Source: Aequoribacter sp049615385 (lineage in GTDB: Bacteria > Pseudomonadota > Gammaproteobacteria > Pseudomonadales > Halieaceae). From it: a DNA stretch of 64,000 nt. A program made the position numbers and the translations under genes. Location of the stretch: assembly GCF_049615385.1 (NCBI RefSeq), contig NZ_JBMZFL010000004.1; one strand, written 5' to 3'. Positions 54,843-63,149 of this stretch are shown in pieces. The first letter of the stretch is position 1. Each line of letters opens with the position of its first letter. The notes beneath the pieces were generated by a model. That model was not told the origin of the DNA. It saw only the letters and a program-made list of their open reading frames with translations, and searched no databases.

Positions 54843-54877
54843 AAGCCCCTGACGCGTGTGTGCCAGGGGCTTTTTTG
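54843..54877 (+). terminator. Intrinsic terminator after the alcohol dehydrogenase gene
   Basis: AAGCCCCTG pairs with CAGGGGCTT across a 12-nt loop and runs into TTTTG; a strong terminator 25 bases after the stop. Confidence 0.88.
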
Positions 54878-54973
54878 TATCAAGTTGCCAAGTCACCGAT
54901 TGATTCCTAGGCTAGCATTAGGTTATGTTCAGTGACTCTAGTAATGACACAGTAAGTGACATAAGGTGCTTTC

Positions 54974-55396
54974 ATGAACGTTGAAAACGATGTTTACCCC
55001 CATCGCCCAGGAAGCATCAAGATGCTTCAAGAGCCTGGGCCCGACGGGCCAATTTACATGGTTAACTTGCTGAAATTCCGAGCGCGGGCTGAATATAAAG
55101 ATGGCCGAGAAAGCGCACTCACGGGAAGAGAGGCCTATAACTTGTACGCCACCGAAGTGACGCAGGTGATTCAACAGCACGGCGGTAAGATTTTATTTTC
55201 GGCAGACGTATCGGGCCTACTGCTTGGCCATGTCGATGAACTTTGGGATGCCGTGGCAATTGCTCAGTATCCGAATCGCGCTGCTTTAATTGCGATGTCG
55301 ATGTCTGAGGCATTATCCGAGCCCAGTAAACATCGTGAGGCCGGTCTGCAGGGTCAGCTTAATATCGAGACAGTAGGAACTGGCTTGTTTGACTGA
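54974..55396 (+). CDS. DUF1330-family protein
   Basis: A 140-aa ferredoxin-like alpha/beta-barrel protein. PIYMVNLLKFR near residue 26, GREAYNLYATEV and ILFSADVSGLLLG then WDAVAIAQYPNRAALIAM are the DUF1330 pattern. The function is unknown. It is a single gene, with 43 bp to the sulfatase downstream, so they may be co-transcribed. Confidence 0.8.
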   Translation: MNVENDVYPHRPGSIKMLQEPGPDGPIYMVNLLKFRARAEYKDGRESALTGREAYNLYATEVTQVIQQHGGKILFSADVSGLLLGHVDELWDAVAIAQYPNRAALIAMSMSEALSEPSKHREAGLQGQLNIETVGTGLFD

Positions 55397-55439
55397 AAGC
55401 TGTGTTTAGGTTGAGAACTGGGTGGGGGGAACAGGTCTG

Positions 55440-57122
55440 ATGAAAGTTAAACGTGTTGGGTTTTTGGTGGGATGCATTGCATTCGTGTTGTTCGGACTCT
55501 GGTATTTCCGGCTTCCGTTGTTGCTGCAGCTGGTGACCTTGCAATCGGCCCGAGAGTATCGTGACTTGCCAGCGGCGCCAGAGTTGGCTTGGCAGCAAGG
55601 TCCTGCAGAAGCAAACGAGCGGGCCTTCGAAAGGAGGCCTAACATTGTTTTGATTGTTGCCGACGATTTGGGATTTAACGATATTTCGACCTTTGGTGGT
55701 GGCATCGCAAATGGCGCCGTGCCCACACCAAATATTGATCGTCTAGCAGCGGAAGGTGCCGTTTTTGAGCAGTCGTACTCCGGTGCAAGCACTTGCGCAC
55801 CGTCGCGCGCAATGATGATGACTGGGCGTTATCCCACTCGCACAGGCTATGAGTTTACACCTACACCTCCTGGCATGGCCTCTATTGTCAGCCGCTTATA
55901 CAACCAGATCGATTCTTTTCCAGAAGCTTATTATTCTCAGGATCTTGAAGATCAACAGCCGGATTTTCACTCAAAAGGGTTACCCACGGAAGAAGTGACC
56001 GTGGCGGAGGTATTGAAGCAGCAGGATTATTACACTGCTCACATTGGTAAATGGCATTTGGGTCGAACCAATGGCATGGACCCGAATTCTCAGGGTTTTG
56101 ATGATAGCTTGTTGATGCAAAGCTTTCTGTTCTTGCCGCAGGATGACCCCCTAGTGGTGAATGCCAAGCTGGACTTTGATCCGATCGACCGATTCTTGTG
56201 GGCTAAGTCGGGCTTTTCCGGATCATTCAATACCGTTAACGAACAACGTTTTAAACCCAAGGGTTACTTAACCGATTACTGGACCGACGAGGCCATACGG
56301 GTCATTGAAGCAAATCAGAACCGTCCGTTTTTCTTGTATTTAGCTCATTGGGGGGTACACACACCCTTACAAGCAACCAAAGAAGACTATGAGGCCGTGG
56401 GTGATTTACAGCCGCATCGACTCAGGGTCTATGCAGCGATGATACGTGCTTTAGATCGATCGGTTGGGCGCGTGCTGGATGCACTAGACCAGAGAGGACT
56501 GTCCGAAAATACCCTAGTCATATTTACCAGTGATAATGGCGGTCCAGGCTACATCGGTCTTAGCGACATCAATAAGCCCTTTCGGGGTTGGAAAATCACT
56601 CAGTTCGAGGGTGGCATCCGCGTGCCCTTACTCTTGCGTTGGCCTCGGGCCATTGAGCCGGGTGTTAGGATCAATACTCCAGTAGCTCACATCGATATGA
56701 TGCCGACGATTAGTGCCGCGGCACAGGCATCGCTGCCCGGCGATCGTGTGGTTGACGGTATGAGTGTCTTGCCACTGTTGACTCAGGCGGGGCGAGAGAA
56801 CTGGTCACGCGATACCTTGTTTTGGCAAAATGGTCAGTATCAAGTGGTGCGCCATGGCGATTGGAAGCTGCAGGTAAATTCCCCCAAGTTGACCGAGCCT
56901 AAACAGTGGTTGTATCACTTGGCCGAGGACCCTTACGAGATTAACAATCTCGCGGCCCGTTATCCGGACAAAGTCAGGGAGCTATCGAAGTTACTGTTAG
57001 AGCACAATGAAGATCGCATGCCGCCTTTGTATCCGGCGACCACGGAATTGCCAGTACTCATTGATAAGACCATGGCCGATACCTACGAGGAGGGCGATGA
57101 GTATGTTTATACCCCAAATTGA
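55440..57122 (+). CDS. Membrane-anchored sulfatase (arylsulfatase family)
   Basis: The 560-aa enzyme has one N-terminal membrane segment (VGFLVGCIAFVLFGLWYF) and a periplasmic sulfatase domain. IVLIVADDLGFNDIS gives the metal-binding aspartates and CAPSRAMMMTGRYPTRTG is the Cys-type formylglycine signature (CxPSR), so it needs a formylglycine-generating enzyme, which is not in the window. HIGKWHLG and TSDNGGPG supply further active-site residues. It probably removes sulfate esters from organic matter; substrate unknown. ATG 55440 has a better ribosome site than the upstream frame start. Confidence 0.9.
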   Translation: MKVKRVGFLVGCIAFVLFGLWYFRLPLLLQLVTLQSAREYRDLPAAPELAWQQGPAEANERAFERRPNIVLIVADDLGFNDISTFGGGIANGAVPTPNIDRLAAEGAVFEQSYSGASTCAPSRAMMMTGRYPTRTGYEFTPTPPGMASIVSRLYNQIDSFPEAYYSQDLEDQQPDFHSKGLPTEEVTVAEVLKQQDYYTAHIGKWHLGRTNGMDPNSQGFDDSLLMQSFLFLPQDDPLVVNAKLDFDPIDRFLWAKSGFSGSFNTVNEQRFKPKGYLTDYWTDEAIRVIEANQNRPFFLYLAHWGVHTPLQATKEDYEAVGDLQPHRLRVYAAMIRALDRSVGRVLDALDQRGLSENTLVIFTSDNGGPGYIGLSDINKPFRGWKITQFEGGIRVPLLLRWPRAIEPGVRINTPVAHIDMMPTISAAAQASLPGDRVVDGMSVLPLLTQAGRENWSRDTLFWQNGQYQVVRHGDWKLQVNSPKLTEPKQWLYHLAEDPYEINNLAARYPDKVRELSKLLLEHNEDRMPPLYPATTELPVLIDKTMADTYEEGDEYVYTPN

Positions 57123-57342
57123 AAACGACATAAGAGAAGGTTGGGTAACAGGTGAATTTAAAAAACGCCTTAAAGTGTGAAGGTAAGCATGTCTTAGCGT
57201 GTCGCCTGACGGCATTGGCTTCTTATTTGAGTGGCGAGTAAATTGTGGTGGAGGGCGGTTCGAGCCTGTAAACGCCCCTGCCGGCGAGGCGCCACCCCCT
57301 TGCAGCGTGCTGGTCGGCGGAGTTCGTGCTAAGAAGCACCAC

Positions 57343-58410
57343 CTATAACCCTTTATTCACCAAGTTTACGTCACTGCTACCCGCTGGAAGCGAGAACAAG
57401 ACGCCGTCTTGACCAATGGTGAAGTTTTCAAATACGTCTTGGGCGCCGTTTAAAAATAGCGTTGTCTGCCCGGGCGCAACCAAAGGGGGCACGATGTGGT
57501 AGTAAAGCAAATGTTTAACGCCCGCCTCTTTTGCCGTTTCGGCCGCATCCATGGGACTGGCGTGATAATCGGGTATATCGCTTGTGACTTTGGCGAGTAC
57601 CTCAACCCCTTTACTCACGGCGGCATTATTCATTAGCTGGACGAGGTTAGGAGCCAGCGCCTCGTGGACCAGTAAGTCAATGCCTTTAGAGTGCTGAATG
57701 ATGGTATCTGATTTGACTGTATCGCCGGTGATTAATGTTGTGCGACCTTTGTAGGTAAATTTATAGCCAACGGCCGGGTCTACTGGCGAGTGATCGACCG
57801 AAAACGTCTCGATTTTAAGATCGGGAGTTTCGATTAACACCAAGGATGCCCCCTCTTTCGGCTTGTCGAAGCTGTTGGCTTGCATCCCCGCACCGCTTAA
57901 GGGCGCTACGCTGTCGCCGTGGTGTGCGTGGCGATAGACGGTATCAAGCTGATAGGCCATGTTAAAGCCGTTAACGATATTTTCGAGGCCCGTGGCGCCG
58001 TAGACAGGCAGCGGGCTTGTATTGGCATCATTCACCCAACGTAGTGTGGCCAATTCACCTAGGCCATCGATGTGATCGGAGTGGAAATGCGTTAGAAAGA
58101 CGGCGTCTATGCCGCCAGGTTGCATACCCATGCGAATCAAGTTGCGTATGCCATCGGTGCCAGCGTCTACCACAAACAGCTGGCTACCCGCGGCGACCAC
58201 CACACAGGGTCCTGACGCTTTTGGAGCAGGTAGGGGACCTCCGGCTCCACACAGACCGACCTGAAGGCCGTCGGGTAGCTCGTCGAGTACATTTCGGCCC
58301 ATTTGCTTGTTCATCCCGGCTTCGAGAATGCGCTGCGCGATCGTTTCTTTTTGTAGTGCCACGATAAAGCCGGTGACGACTAAGAAGGCAACAATAATGC
58401 CTTTTTTCAT
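57343..58410 (-). CDS. Exported MBL-fold metallo-hydrolase
   Basis: A 355-aa beta-lactamase-fold hydrolase. THFHSDHIDGLGE near residue 108 is the HxHxDH metal site; DHSPVDP and ITGDTVKS, then YYHIVPP, supply later ligands. MKKGIIVAFLVVTGFIVALQ is a signal or anchor, so it acts outside the cytoplasm. AAGGA precedes ATG 58410, making the longer frame unlikely. It resembles arylsulfatase/RNase Z-like MBL proteins and could work beside the sulfatase, but substrate is unknown. The 220-bp gap downstream holds no gene. Confidence 0.83.
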   Translation of the reverse strand: MKKGIIVAFLVVTGFIVALQKETIAQRILEAGMNKQMGRNVLDELPDGLQVGLCGAGGPLPAPKASGPCVVVAAGSQLFVVDAGTDGIRNLIRMGMQPGGIDAVFLTHFHSDHIDGLGELATLRWVNDANTSPLPVYGATGLENIVNGFNMAYQLDTVYRHAHHGDSVAPLSGAGMQANSFDKPKEGASLVLIETPDLKIETFSVDHSPVDPAVGYKFTYKGRTTLITGDTVKSDTIIQHSKGIDLLVHEALAPNLVQLMNNAAVSKGVEVLAKVTSDIPDYHASPMDAAETAKEAGVKHLLYYHIVPPLVAPGQTTLFLNGAQDVFENFTIGQDGVLFSLPAGSSDVNLVNKGL

Positions 58411-58548
58411 TTTCAGTTCCTTTTGACCCGCGGGCGCTAAGATGTTGGCCCACGTTATGCCACAAACAGGCCTGGGCCACAAGCAAGTGCTGGTCGCTGC
58501 TTTTACTTAAAAGCATGGTAAAGTGTCGCACCGCGGTTAGGGCCCAGT

Positions 58549-59292
58549 ATGAACTTATCTTTTGATCTAATGTTGACCATTTGGGCGGGTGTCGCCGTCG
58601 CCTCTGTCCTGCGTGCATTCACTGGGTTTGGCTTCGCTCTGGCTGCCGTTCCTATTTTTATCTGGGTGCTGCCGCCCTCGCTGGCGGTGGTCTTAAGTGC
58701 GTCTCTGGTATTTGCGACTAGCTCCTTGCGTTTTGGTGCATTTAAAAAAGCTTTACCCAAGCGCAAGGTCACCGGATTACTAGTGACTTTGATCGTCTTC
58801 TCGAGCGTCGGTGTCGTATTTTTATCGTCACTGGAGCGCTCGCAGTTTCAGCTGCTGGCGGGTGTGATTTTGCTGATTGCTTGCCTTTTGCTGGTATTTA
58901 GCAGACGGTTTTCATTTTCGGGAAGCACTTTCAAAGACCTGTTTACTGGCTCCGCAGCGGGATTACTCAATGGTCTGATGTCGATGCCAGGGCCGCCTTT
59001 GATTGTGTATGTGCTGGCTACTGAAAAAGATCCTGCCCAAAGTCGCGCTCTGCTAATGACCCTGCTCTTGGTTTCGGCGGCACTGGCGCTAGTCAATTTT
59101 ACCTGGATGGGTTTTGTCACTATCGACAGCCTTTGGCTGTTTTTGCTGGCTTGGCCCGTGATGTTGCTGGGCGACCGTTTGGGCAACCACTGGTTTGCCA
59201 GCTATGGGTCTCAGCAATACCGTCGCGTAGCCATCGGCGTGCTGGTGTTGATCGCGTTATCTTCTGTTGCATCTGGCATAGGGCGGCTGTAA
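58549..59292 (+). CDS. TauE/SafE-family anion exporter
   Basis: A 247-aa membrane protein with about eight hydrophobic segments. FTGFGFALAAVP near residue 24 and GSAAGLLNGLMSMPGPPLIVY near residue 130 are the two internal repeats of the TauE/SafE fold, which exports sulfite, sulfoacetate or related organosulfur anions. It is followed by a tetR gene 33 bp on, probably its regulator. Divergent from the MBL gene. Confidence 0.85.
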   Translation: MNLSFDLMLTIWAGVAVASVLRAFTGFGFALAAVPIFIWVLPPSLAVVLSASLVFATSSLRFGAFKKALPKRKVTGLLVTLIVFSSVGVVFLSSLERSQFQLLAGVILLIACLLLVFSRRFSFSGSTFKDLFTGSAAGLLNGLMSMPGPPLIVYVLATEKDPAQSRALLMTLLLVSAALALVNFTWMGFVTIDSLWLFLLAWPVMLLGDRLGNHWFASYGSQQYRRVAIGVLVLIALSSVASGIGRL

Positions 59293-59325
59293 ATTGGCGT
59301 CTCACACGCAATTTATGACATCTAA

Positions 59326-59913
59326 ATGACAAAACCTGCAAAGCTCTTGGAAATTGACGGTCGTCGTCAGCGCAGCGAGCGCAGTAAGCAAGCCATTATT
59401 GATGCAATGGCTGCTATGATAGAGGAAGGGAACCTCATCCCCACTGCACAACAAGCATCCGATCGCGCGGGCGTGGGGATTCGGACCGTCTTTCGTCACT
59501 TTTCGGATATGGAAAATTTGTTTTCGATTGCCGACACTCAGCGTCGCGCGCATATCGAAGGGCTATTTGCTGGCGGCGATCGTCATGGTTCTGTGAGTGA
59601 GCGCATTCAAAAATTGGTTGATTATCGCGGCGAACAGTATGAATTAGTGGCTAATATTGCTCGGTCATCGTTGGCACAGCGCTGGCGCTACAAAGCCCTG
59701 CACGAGAACTACGCTCGGTATCAGCGGGCTTTGGGCAATGACAATTTTGACTGGTTGCCCGAACTAAGGTCTTTGCCCAAAGCGTTACAAGATTCGATTG
59801 AGGCGCAGCTCTCGTTTGAACACTGGGATCGTCTGCGTGATCATCAGAACCTAGGTGCCGACGCGGCCAAAGCCGCTATCGCAGAGACGCTTGCGCGCCT
59901 TCTAGGGGCTTAG
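59326..59913 (+). CDS. TetR-family regulator
   Basis: The 195-aa protein has an N-terminal DNA-binding domain (RSKQAIIDAMAAMIEEGNLIPTAQQASDRAGVGIRTVFRHFSDMENLF, residues about 20-65) and a helical ligand domain. The Ile-Arg-Thr-Val-Phe-Arg-His-Phe run is the recognition helix. Its likely target is the upstream exporter promoter. Its 3' end overlaps the next convergent gene by 4 bp. Confidence 0.85.
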   Translation: MTKPAKLLEIDGRRQRSERSKQAIIDAMAAMIEEGNLIPTAQQASDRAGVGIRTVFRHFSDMENLFSIADTQRRAHIEGLFAGGDRHGSVSERIQKLVDYRGEQYELVANIARSSLAQRWRYKALHENYARYQRALGNDNFDWLPELRSLPKALQDSIEAQLSFEHWDRLRDHQNLGADAAKAAIAETLARLLGA

Positions 59914-61259
59914 GCGTTTTCTATGTGGTCAATGATTTGAGCAAAGTGCCACAGCCGATCTTGTCCCCACGCCTGAGCGATTACCTGGCCCTCGGGTGAA
60001 ATGAGTCGGAAGCTGGGCACACCCCAACTGCCCCAGGAATACATGTCTTGTCGGTTTTGCTCTAGCGCGTCGCCCCAACCGGGTTTGTCTAGATAGGTTT
60101 CGGCCTCTTTCCAATGCAAACCGGCGCGCTCGCATATCTTTTTCAAGCCGCGATTTGAGAGCGAGTTGATGCCCTCACAGAAAGCGCCATCCATAAAGCT
60201 TTTTAAGTATTCGCGCTGCAAGCCTTGCTGTATCGCCAGCGGATAGATTGAAAAGCCGCGAATGACCCCTTCGCCGATGGGGTCGTAAAAATTGCCGAAG
60301 CCCACTTTATTTAGCGTTTTCGCTTCACGCGCGCAATCGCTCATGATGTAGGCCCCTTTAGTGCGAGTGAGCGTTACTCCCCGCATGACCATAGGCAAGA
60401 CGGGCTTTAACACCAGTTCGACACCTGCTCGATCTGCGAGTGCGCAGACGGCGTCAAAGCATATGGCTGAATAGGGTGATCGCAGGCTCGGGTAGCATTC
60501 TAGTTGGTAGCCATGACTTAATGTTTGCTGGGGCAGCGTGCTTGCCCTCGGAAATAGAATATCTCCGTAGACTCCAAGCGCCTGCAGGCGCTGCTCGAGG
60601 TGATACAAGCGGTCAACCCCCCAATACCATTCGCCTTCGTAGTACAACATGGCGCCTGCGTAGTGGCCAAGTTCTTGCTGGTATGTCGAGCCGTCGGTGA
60701 TGGCTGCTTCTGCTGCAGCTAATGCATCCCCGTCGTAAGTGGCATTCTCGAGTTCGCCCGCCCAAAGTGAATCGCCTAAGTCGATAAGCTCGTCGATGGG
60801 GAGTGCCCCTTCTTTCACGAGAGCGCTGGCTCTAACACTCGCGGCTTTAAGGGCCGTATCACTGGGTACGTAATCGCCTGCCTTAAACTGTAATCCGTAA
60901 CCTGGTGCTATAAAAGCCGCATCGGTTCGTGATAGCGCAATTAACAATTCAGGCTCTGGATTGTTATTGCCGGATACCCCCCGAGTTAAGTGTGCCGTAA
61001 ATCTTGCTGATGTGTTGGCTTGAACGAGCTTAAGTGCCTGCATTAGTAAATGTGAATAGGGGTCATCCACCTGGTAGAACACATGAACATGGTGATCACG
61101 TCTCTCGCGCCGTCGAAGCTGTTCGGCGCGTTCGCGTTTTTTGGCAAGATGCTTGTCGCTGAGACGGCTTTTAAGGACCTGTCTCTGCAAAAGGCGAAAC
61201 AGGCGCGATTGCGTGCTAGAAGAAGCGCCGCTTTGGCGAGTTATGCTAGGTTCTGACAT
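59910..61259 (-). CDS. Tandem DsbA/HCCA-isomerase-like thioredoxin-fold protein
   Basis: A 449-aa protein with a basic N-terminal region and two thioredoxin-like domains of the DsbA/2-hydroxychromene-2-carboxylate isomerase (GST-kappa) type. Domain 1 starts HVFYQVDDPYSHLLMQAL near residue 58; domain 2 starts ECYPSLRSPYSAICFDAVCALAD near residue 254 and has the closing SWGVPSFRLISPEGQ. Neither has a CxxC. Such proteins bind glutathione or isomerise aromatics; two copies in one chain is uncommon. No signal peptide. Function unknown. Confidence 0.75.
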   Translation of the reverse strand: MSEPSITRQSGASSSTQSRLFRLLQRQVLKSRLSDKHLAKKRERAEQLRRRERRDHHVHVFYQVDDPYSHLLMQALKLVQANTSARFTAHLTRGVSGNNNPEPELLIALSRTDAAFIAPGYGLQFKAGDYVPSDTALKAASVRASALVKEGALPIDELIDLGDSLWAGELENATYDGDALAAAEAAITDGSTYQQELGHYAGAMLYYEGEWYWGVDRLYHLEQRLQALGVYGDILFPRASTLPQQTLSHGYQLECYPSLRSPYSAICFDAVCALADRAGVELVLKPVLPMVMRGVTLTRTKGAYIMSDCAREAKTLNKVGFGNFYDPIGEGVIRGFSIYPLAIQQGLQREYLKSFMDGAFCEGINSLSNRGLKKICERAGLHWKEAETYLDKPGWGDALEQNRQDMYSWGSWGVPSFRLISPEGQVIAQAWGQDRLWHFAQIIDHIENA

Positions 61260-61339
61260 GGCGCTTGGTACCCGATGATTTTGTTATGGCCAAGAGTGTG
61301 CCATAGGTGCCCAATCCAACATAGTGCAAAGACTGGAGT

Positions 61340-62002
61340 TTACAGCTGGGTCTTTGCCTTGAGTTTTGCTAAAAGCGCTAGCTGCGCTTCTTTACCCAAA
61401 GGTTCTGGCGAATGAGGTTCAGGTGCGGGTAAGGCAGGAACTTCGAACGATTCCCCCTGAAGTACACGTTCTAGGTATTTTTGATAGTGCTGCTCAAAGG
61501 CCTTGAAAGCTTTGGCCTCGGGCTCGTTCGTTAGTATGAACCATCCGGCATCGCGCCCTGCTAGGTACACGATTGGGTGACTCCAGCTCTGGCTAGCCTT
61601 GGGTGAAGGCGCTTGGCAGGCCTGAAGATAGGCGCTGTGTGCATCGGGTAACCCCAACTCACCAAGTTGAGCGACACACTGCTCATGCATGCGGCTGAGG
61701 GTTGGCAGGTACTCACTTTTCTCGATGGCGCTTTTCGCAGCTTGCAACAATATCCTGACGGGATACTTGTTGAGTGACTCAAACCACAACTTTTTGACTT
61801 GTTTGACTTGGTCGGCGTCGGGGTAAGCTGAGTAGTATTGATTGTGGTAGTTTAGCCGAAAGAGAGCAAAAATTTGGTTGATGGCTTCGACATATTCTTC
61901 GCGCGGAGGCTGTGAACTGCTGGACGCATGGGTAGGCTCGGGGAGGCTTTTACCCAGCGACTCAATCTGGTCGGCGATGTCGCTAATCGATTTTTTGCTC
62001 AT
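61340..62002 (-). CDS. Lambda-P-like replication protein
   Basis: The 220-aa protein resembles the replication protein P family, which loads DnaB in phage lambda: EAINQIFALFRLNYHNQYYSAY near residue 40 followed by KLWFESLNKYPVRILLQAAK and YLPTLSRMHEQC. Chromosomal homologues without prophage context exist in Pseudomonas-like bacteria, commonly beside dnaT-like genes, as here (12 bp downstream). No other phage genes are seen. ATG 62002 is used rather than an upstream TTG inside the dnaT-like gene. It may be the DnaB loader of this organism, in place of DnaC (inference). Confidence 0.75.
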   Translation of the reverse strand: MSKKSISDIADQIESLGKSLPEPTHASSSSQPPREEYVEAINQIFALFRLNYHNQYYSAYPDADQVKQVKKLWFESLNKYPVRILLQAAKSAIEKSEYLPTLSRMHEQCVAQLGELGLPDAHSAYLQACQAPSPKASQSWSHPIVYLAGRDAGWFILTNEPEAKAFKAFEQHYQKYLERVLQGESFEVPALPAPEPHSPEPLGKEAQLALLAKLKAKTQL

Positions 62003-62013
62003 TTTTTTCGTCT

Positions 62014-63096
62014 CTATTGCGCCCAAGAAGTATCGCTAAGATCCTCGCTCAGGCTGCGACCTCGGGTACTGCTTGTCGCCTCGCTGGCCAATTGATGCTG
62101 TTTGGCCCAGTGATACTTTACGTGCTGCAAGAACTTACTGTTCCATGAGGTTTGGAGCTGGTTTGAATCTCGCCAAAAAACAATAAATTCGGGCAGTAAG
62201 TCGTTGGCAAAGTTAGCATCAATATGCGACAGCTTTAAAATATCATAAACATCGCTACTGGGGGTCCAATCGGCAGGTATGCGCGTCGGTTCGGTGCTGT
62301 GCTTGATCGCAGAAGTGTAGCGGGCCCACTGCAAGCGGATGTGCTGAATGAATCGAGAATTCAATTCTTTAGGGTGACTTCCGCGTTCTTTCCAGTACAA
62401 AACAAACTCAGGGATGGCCTCGTTAACGAACTCTGGGTCGACTCCGTTGCGATTTAGAATTTCTAAGGCATCGGCATTAGGACGCCAGTTATTGTCCAGT
62501 CGCGCGGGCTGATTTACCTCGAAGTTCGAGCCGTTTTTGGGTGCTTGCTGACGTCGCCATTGGCCTATGACATGCGTCCTGAATTTGTTCTCCCAAGCAT
62601 GTGATGGCTCATCGCGCTCGCGCCAGTACAAAATGAAGTCTTCCAGTTGATCCAGCGCAAATTGACGCGGGATGGCGTGGTTTAATTGCAGTAACTGCAA
62701 AATGTCCTCGCTAGGGGACCAATTATTTCTGAGCGTTTGCGCTCGTCTTGGCGGCTGAGTCGGCTGTACCTGTTCGCTCTTTTCTGCGGGTTGGTTAAAG
62801 GCGAAAACCAGTTGATCGCTACTGTGTAGTGGGGGTGAGTCGATTAAAATGACGGCTTTTTCAACCAAATTACGACTTATTCGGTGCAAATCACCTGAGG
62901 TCCAAAATCCGCAATGGTTTAGCAGTTGCTGGCGTGGTAGCGTGAACCACTTAAAGCCGCGTTGGGTATGGCCGTCCAGGTGTTGCGTGAGTGCATCAAG
63001 CTGTTGCAGTAGAATGGCTTCTTCCAGACCAATGGTTGCCGCGAGCGCGGGCGAAAACACCATGGACGTTTCAGGAAGTAAAGACGATCGGGGCAT
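62014..63096 (-). CDS. DnaT-like primosomal protein with three tandem DnaT domains
   Basis: The 360-aa protein has an N-terminal winged-helix-like region (about 1-100, ATIGLEEAILLQQLDAL) and three copies of the roughly 58-residue DnaT domain: 124-182 (NNWSPSEDIL...), 202-260 (NNWRPNADAL...) and 275-332 (ADWTPSSDVY...). Each has W-x-P, then a FxxYWRE/FxxYWKE/FxxFWRD block and a final FxxH...W. E. coli DnaT (179 aa) has one such domain, which binds single-stranded DNA in PriA-dependent restart. It is divergent from radA with 53 bp between. Confidence 0.82.
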   Translation of the reverse strand: MPRSSLLPETSMVFSPALAATIGLEEAILLQQLDALTQHLDGHTQRGFKWFTLPRQQLLNHCGFWTSGDLHRISRNLVEKAVILIDSPPLHSSDQLVFAFNQPAEKSEQVQPTQPPRRAQTLRNNWSPSEDILQLLQLNHAIPRQFALDQLEDFILYWRERDEPSHAWENKFRTHVIGQWRRQQAPKNGSNFEVNQPARLDNNWRPNADALEILNRNGVDPEFVNEAIPEFVLYWKERGSHPKELNSRFIQHIRLQWARYTSAIKHSTEPTRIPADWTPSSDVYDILKLSHIDANFANDLLPEFIVFWRDSNQLQTSWNSKFLQHVKYHWAKQHQLASEATSSTRGRSLSEDLSDTSWAQ

Positions 63097-63149
63097 ACTG
63101 GGTCGCTTGTTTAGTTAAGTTTATAAACCTTGGTAGCTAAGGGTACCTC

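Noticed and set aside
57123..57342. Gene or RNA in the gap after the sulfatase
   Set aside because: No frame with a ribosome site, no T-run terminator; only small GC-rich inverted pieces.
61340..63096. Prophage remnant because of the lambda-P-like gene
   Set aside because: No other phage gene, integrase or attachment site lies nearby, and chromosomal P-like/DnaT-like pairs are known in related bacteria.
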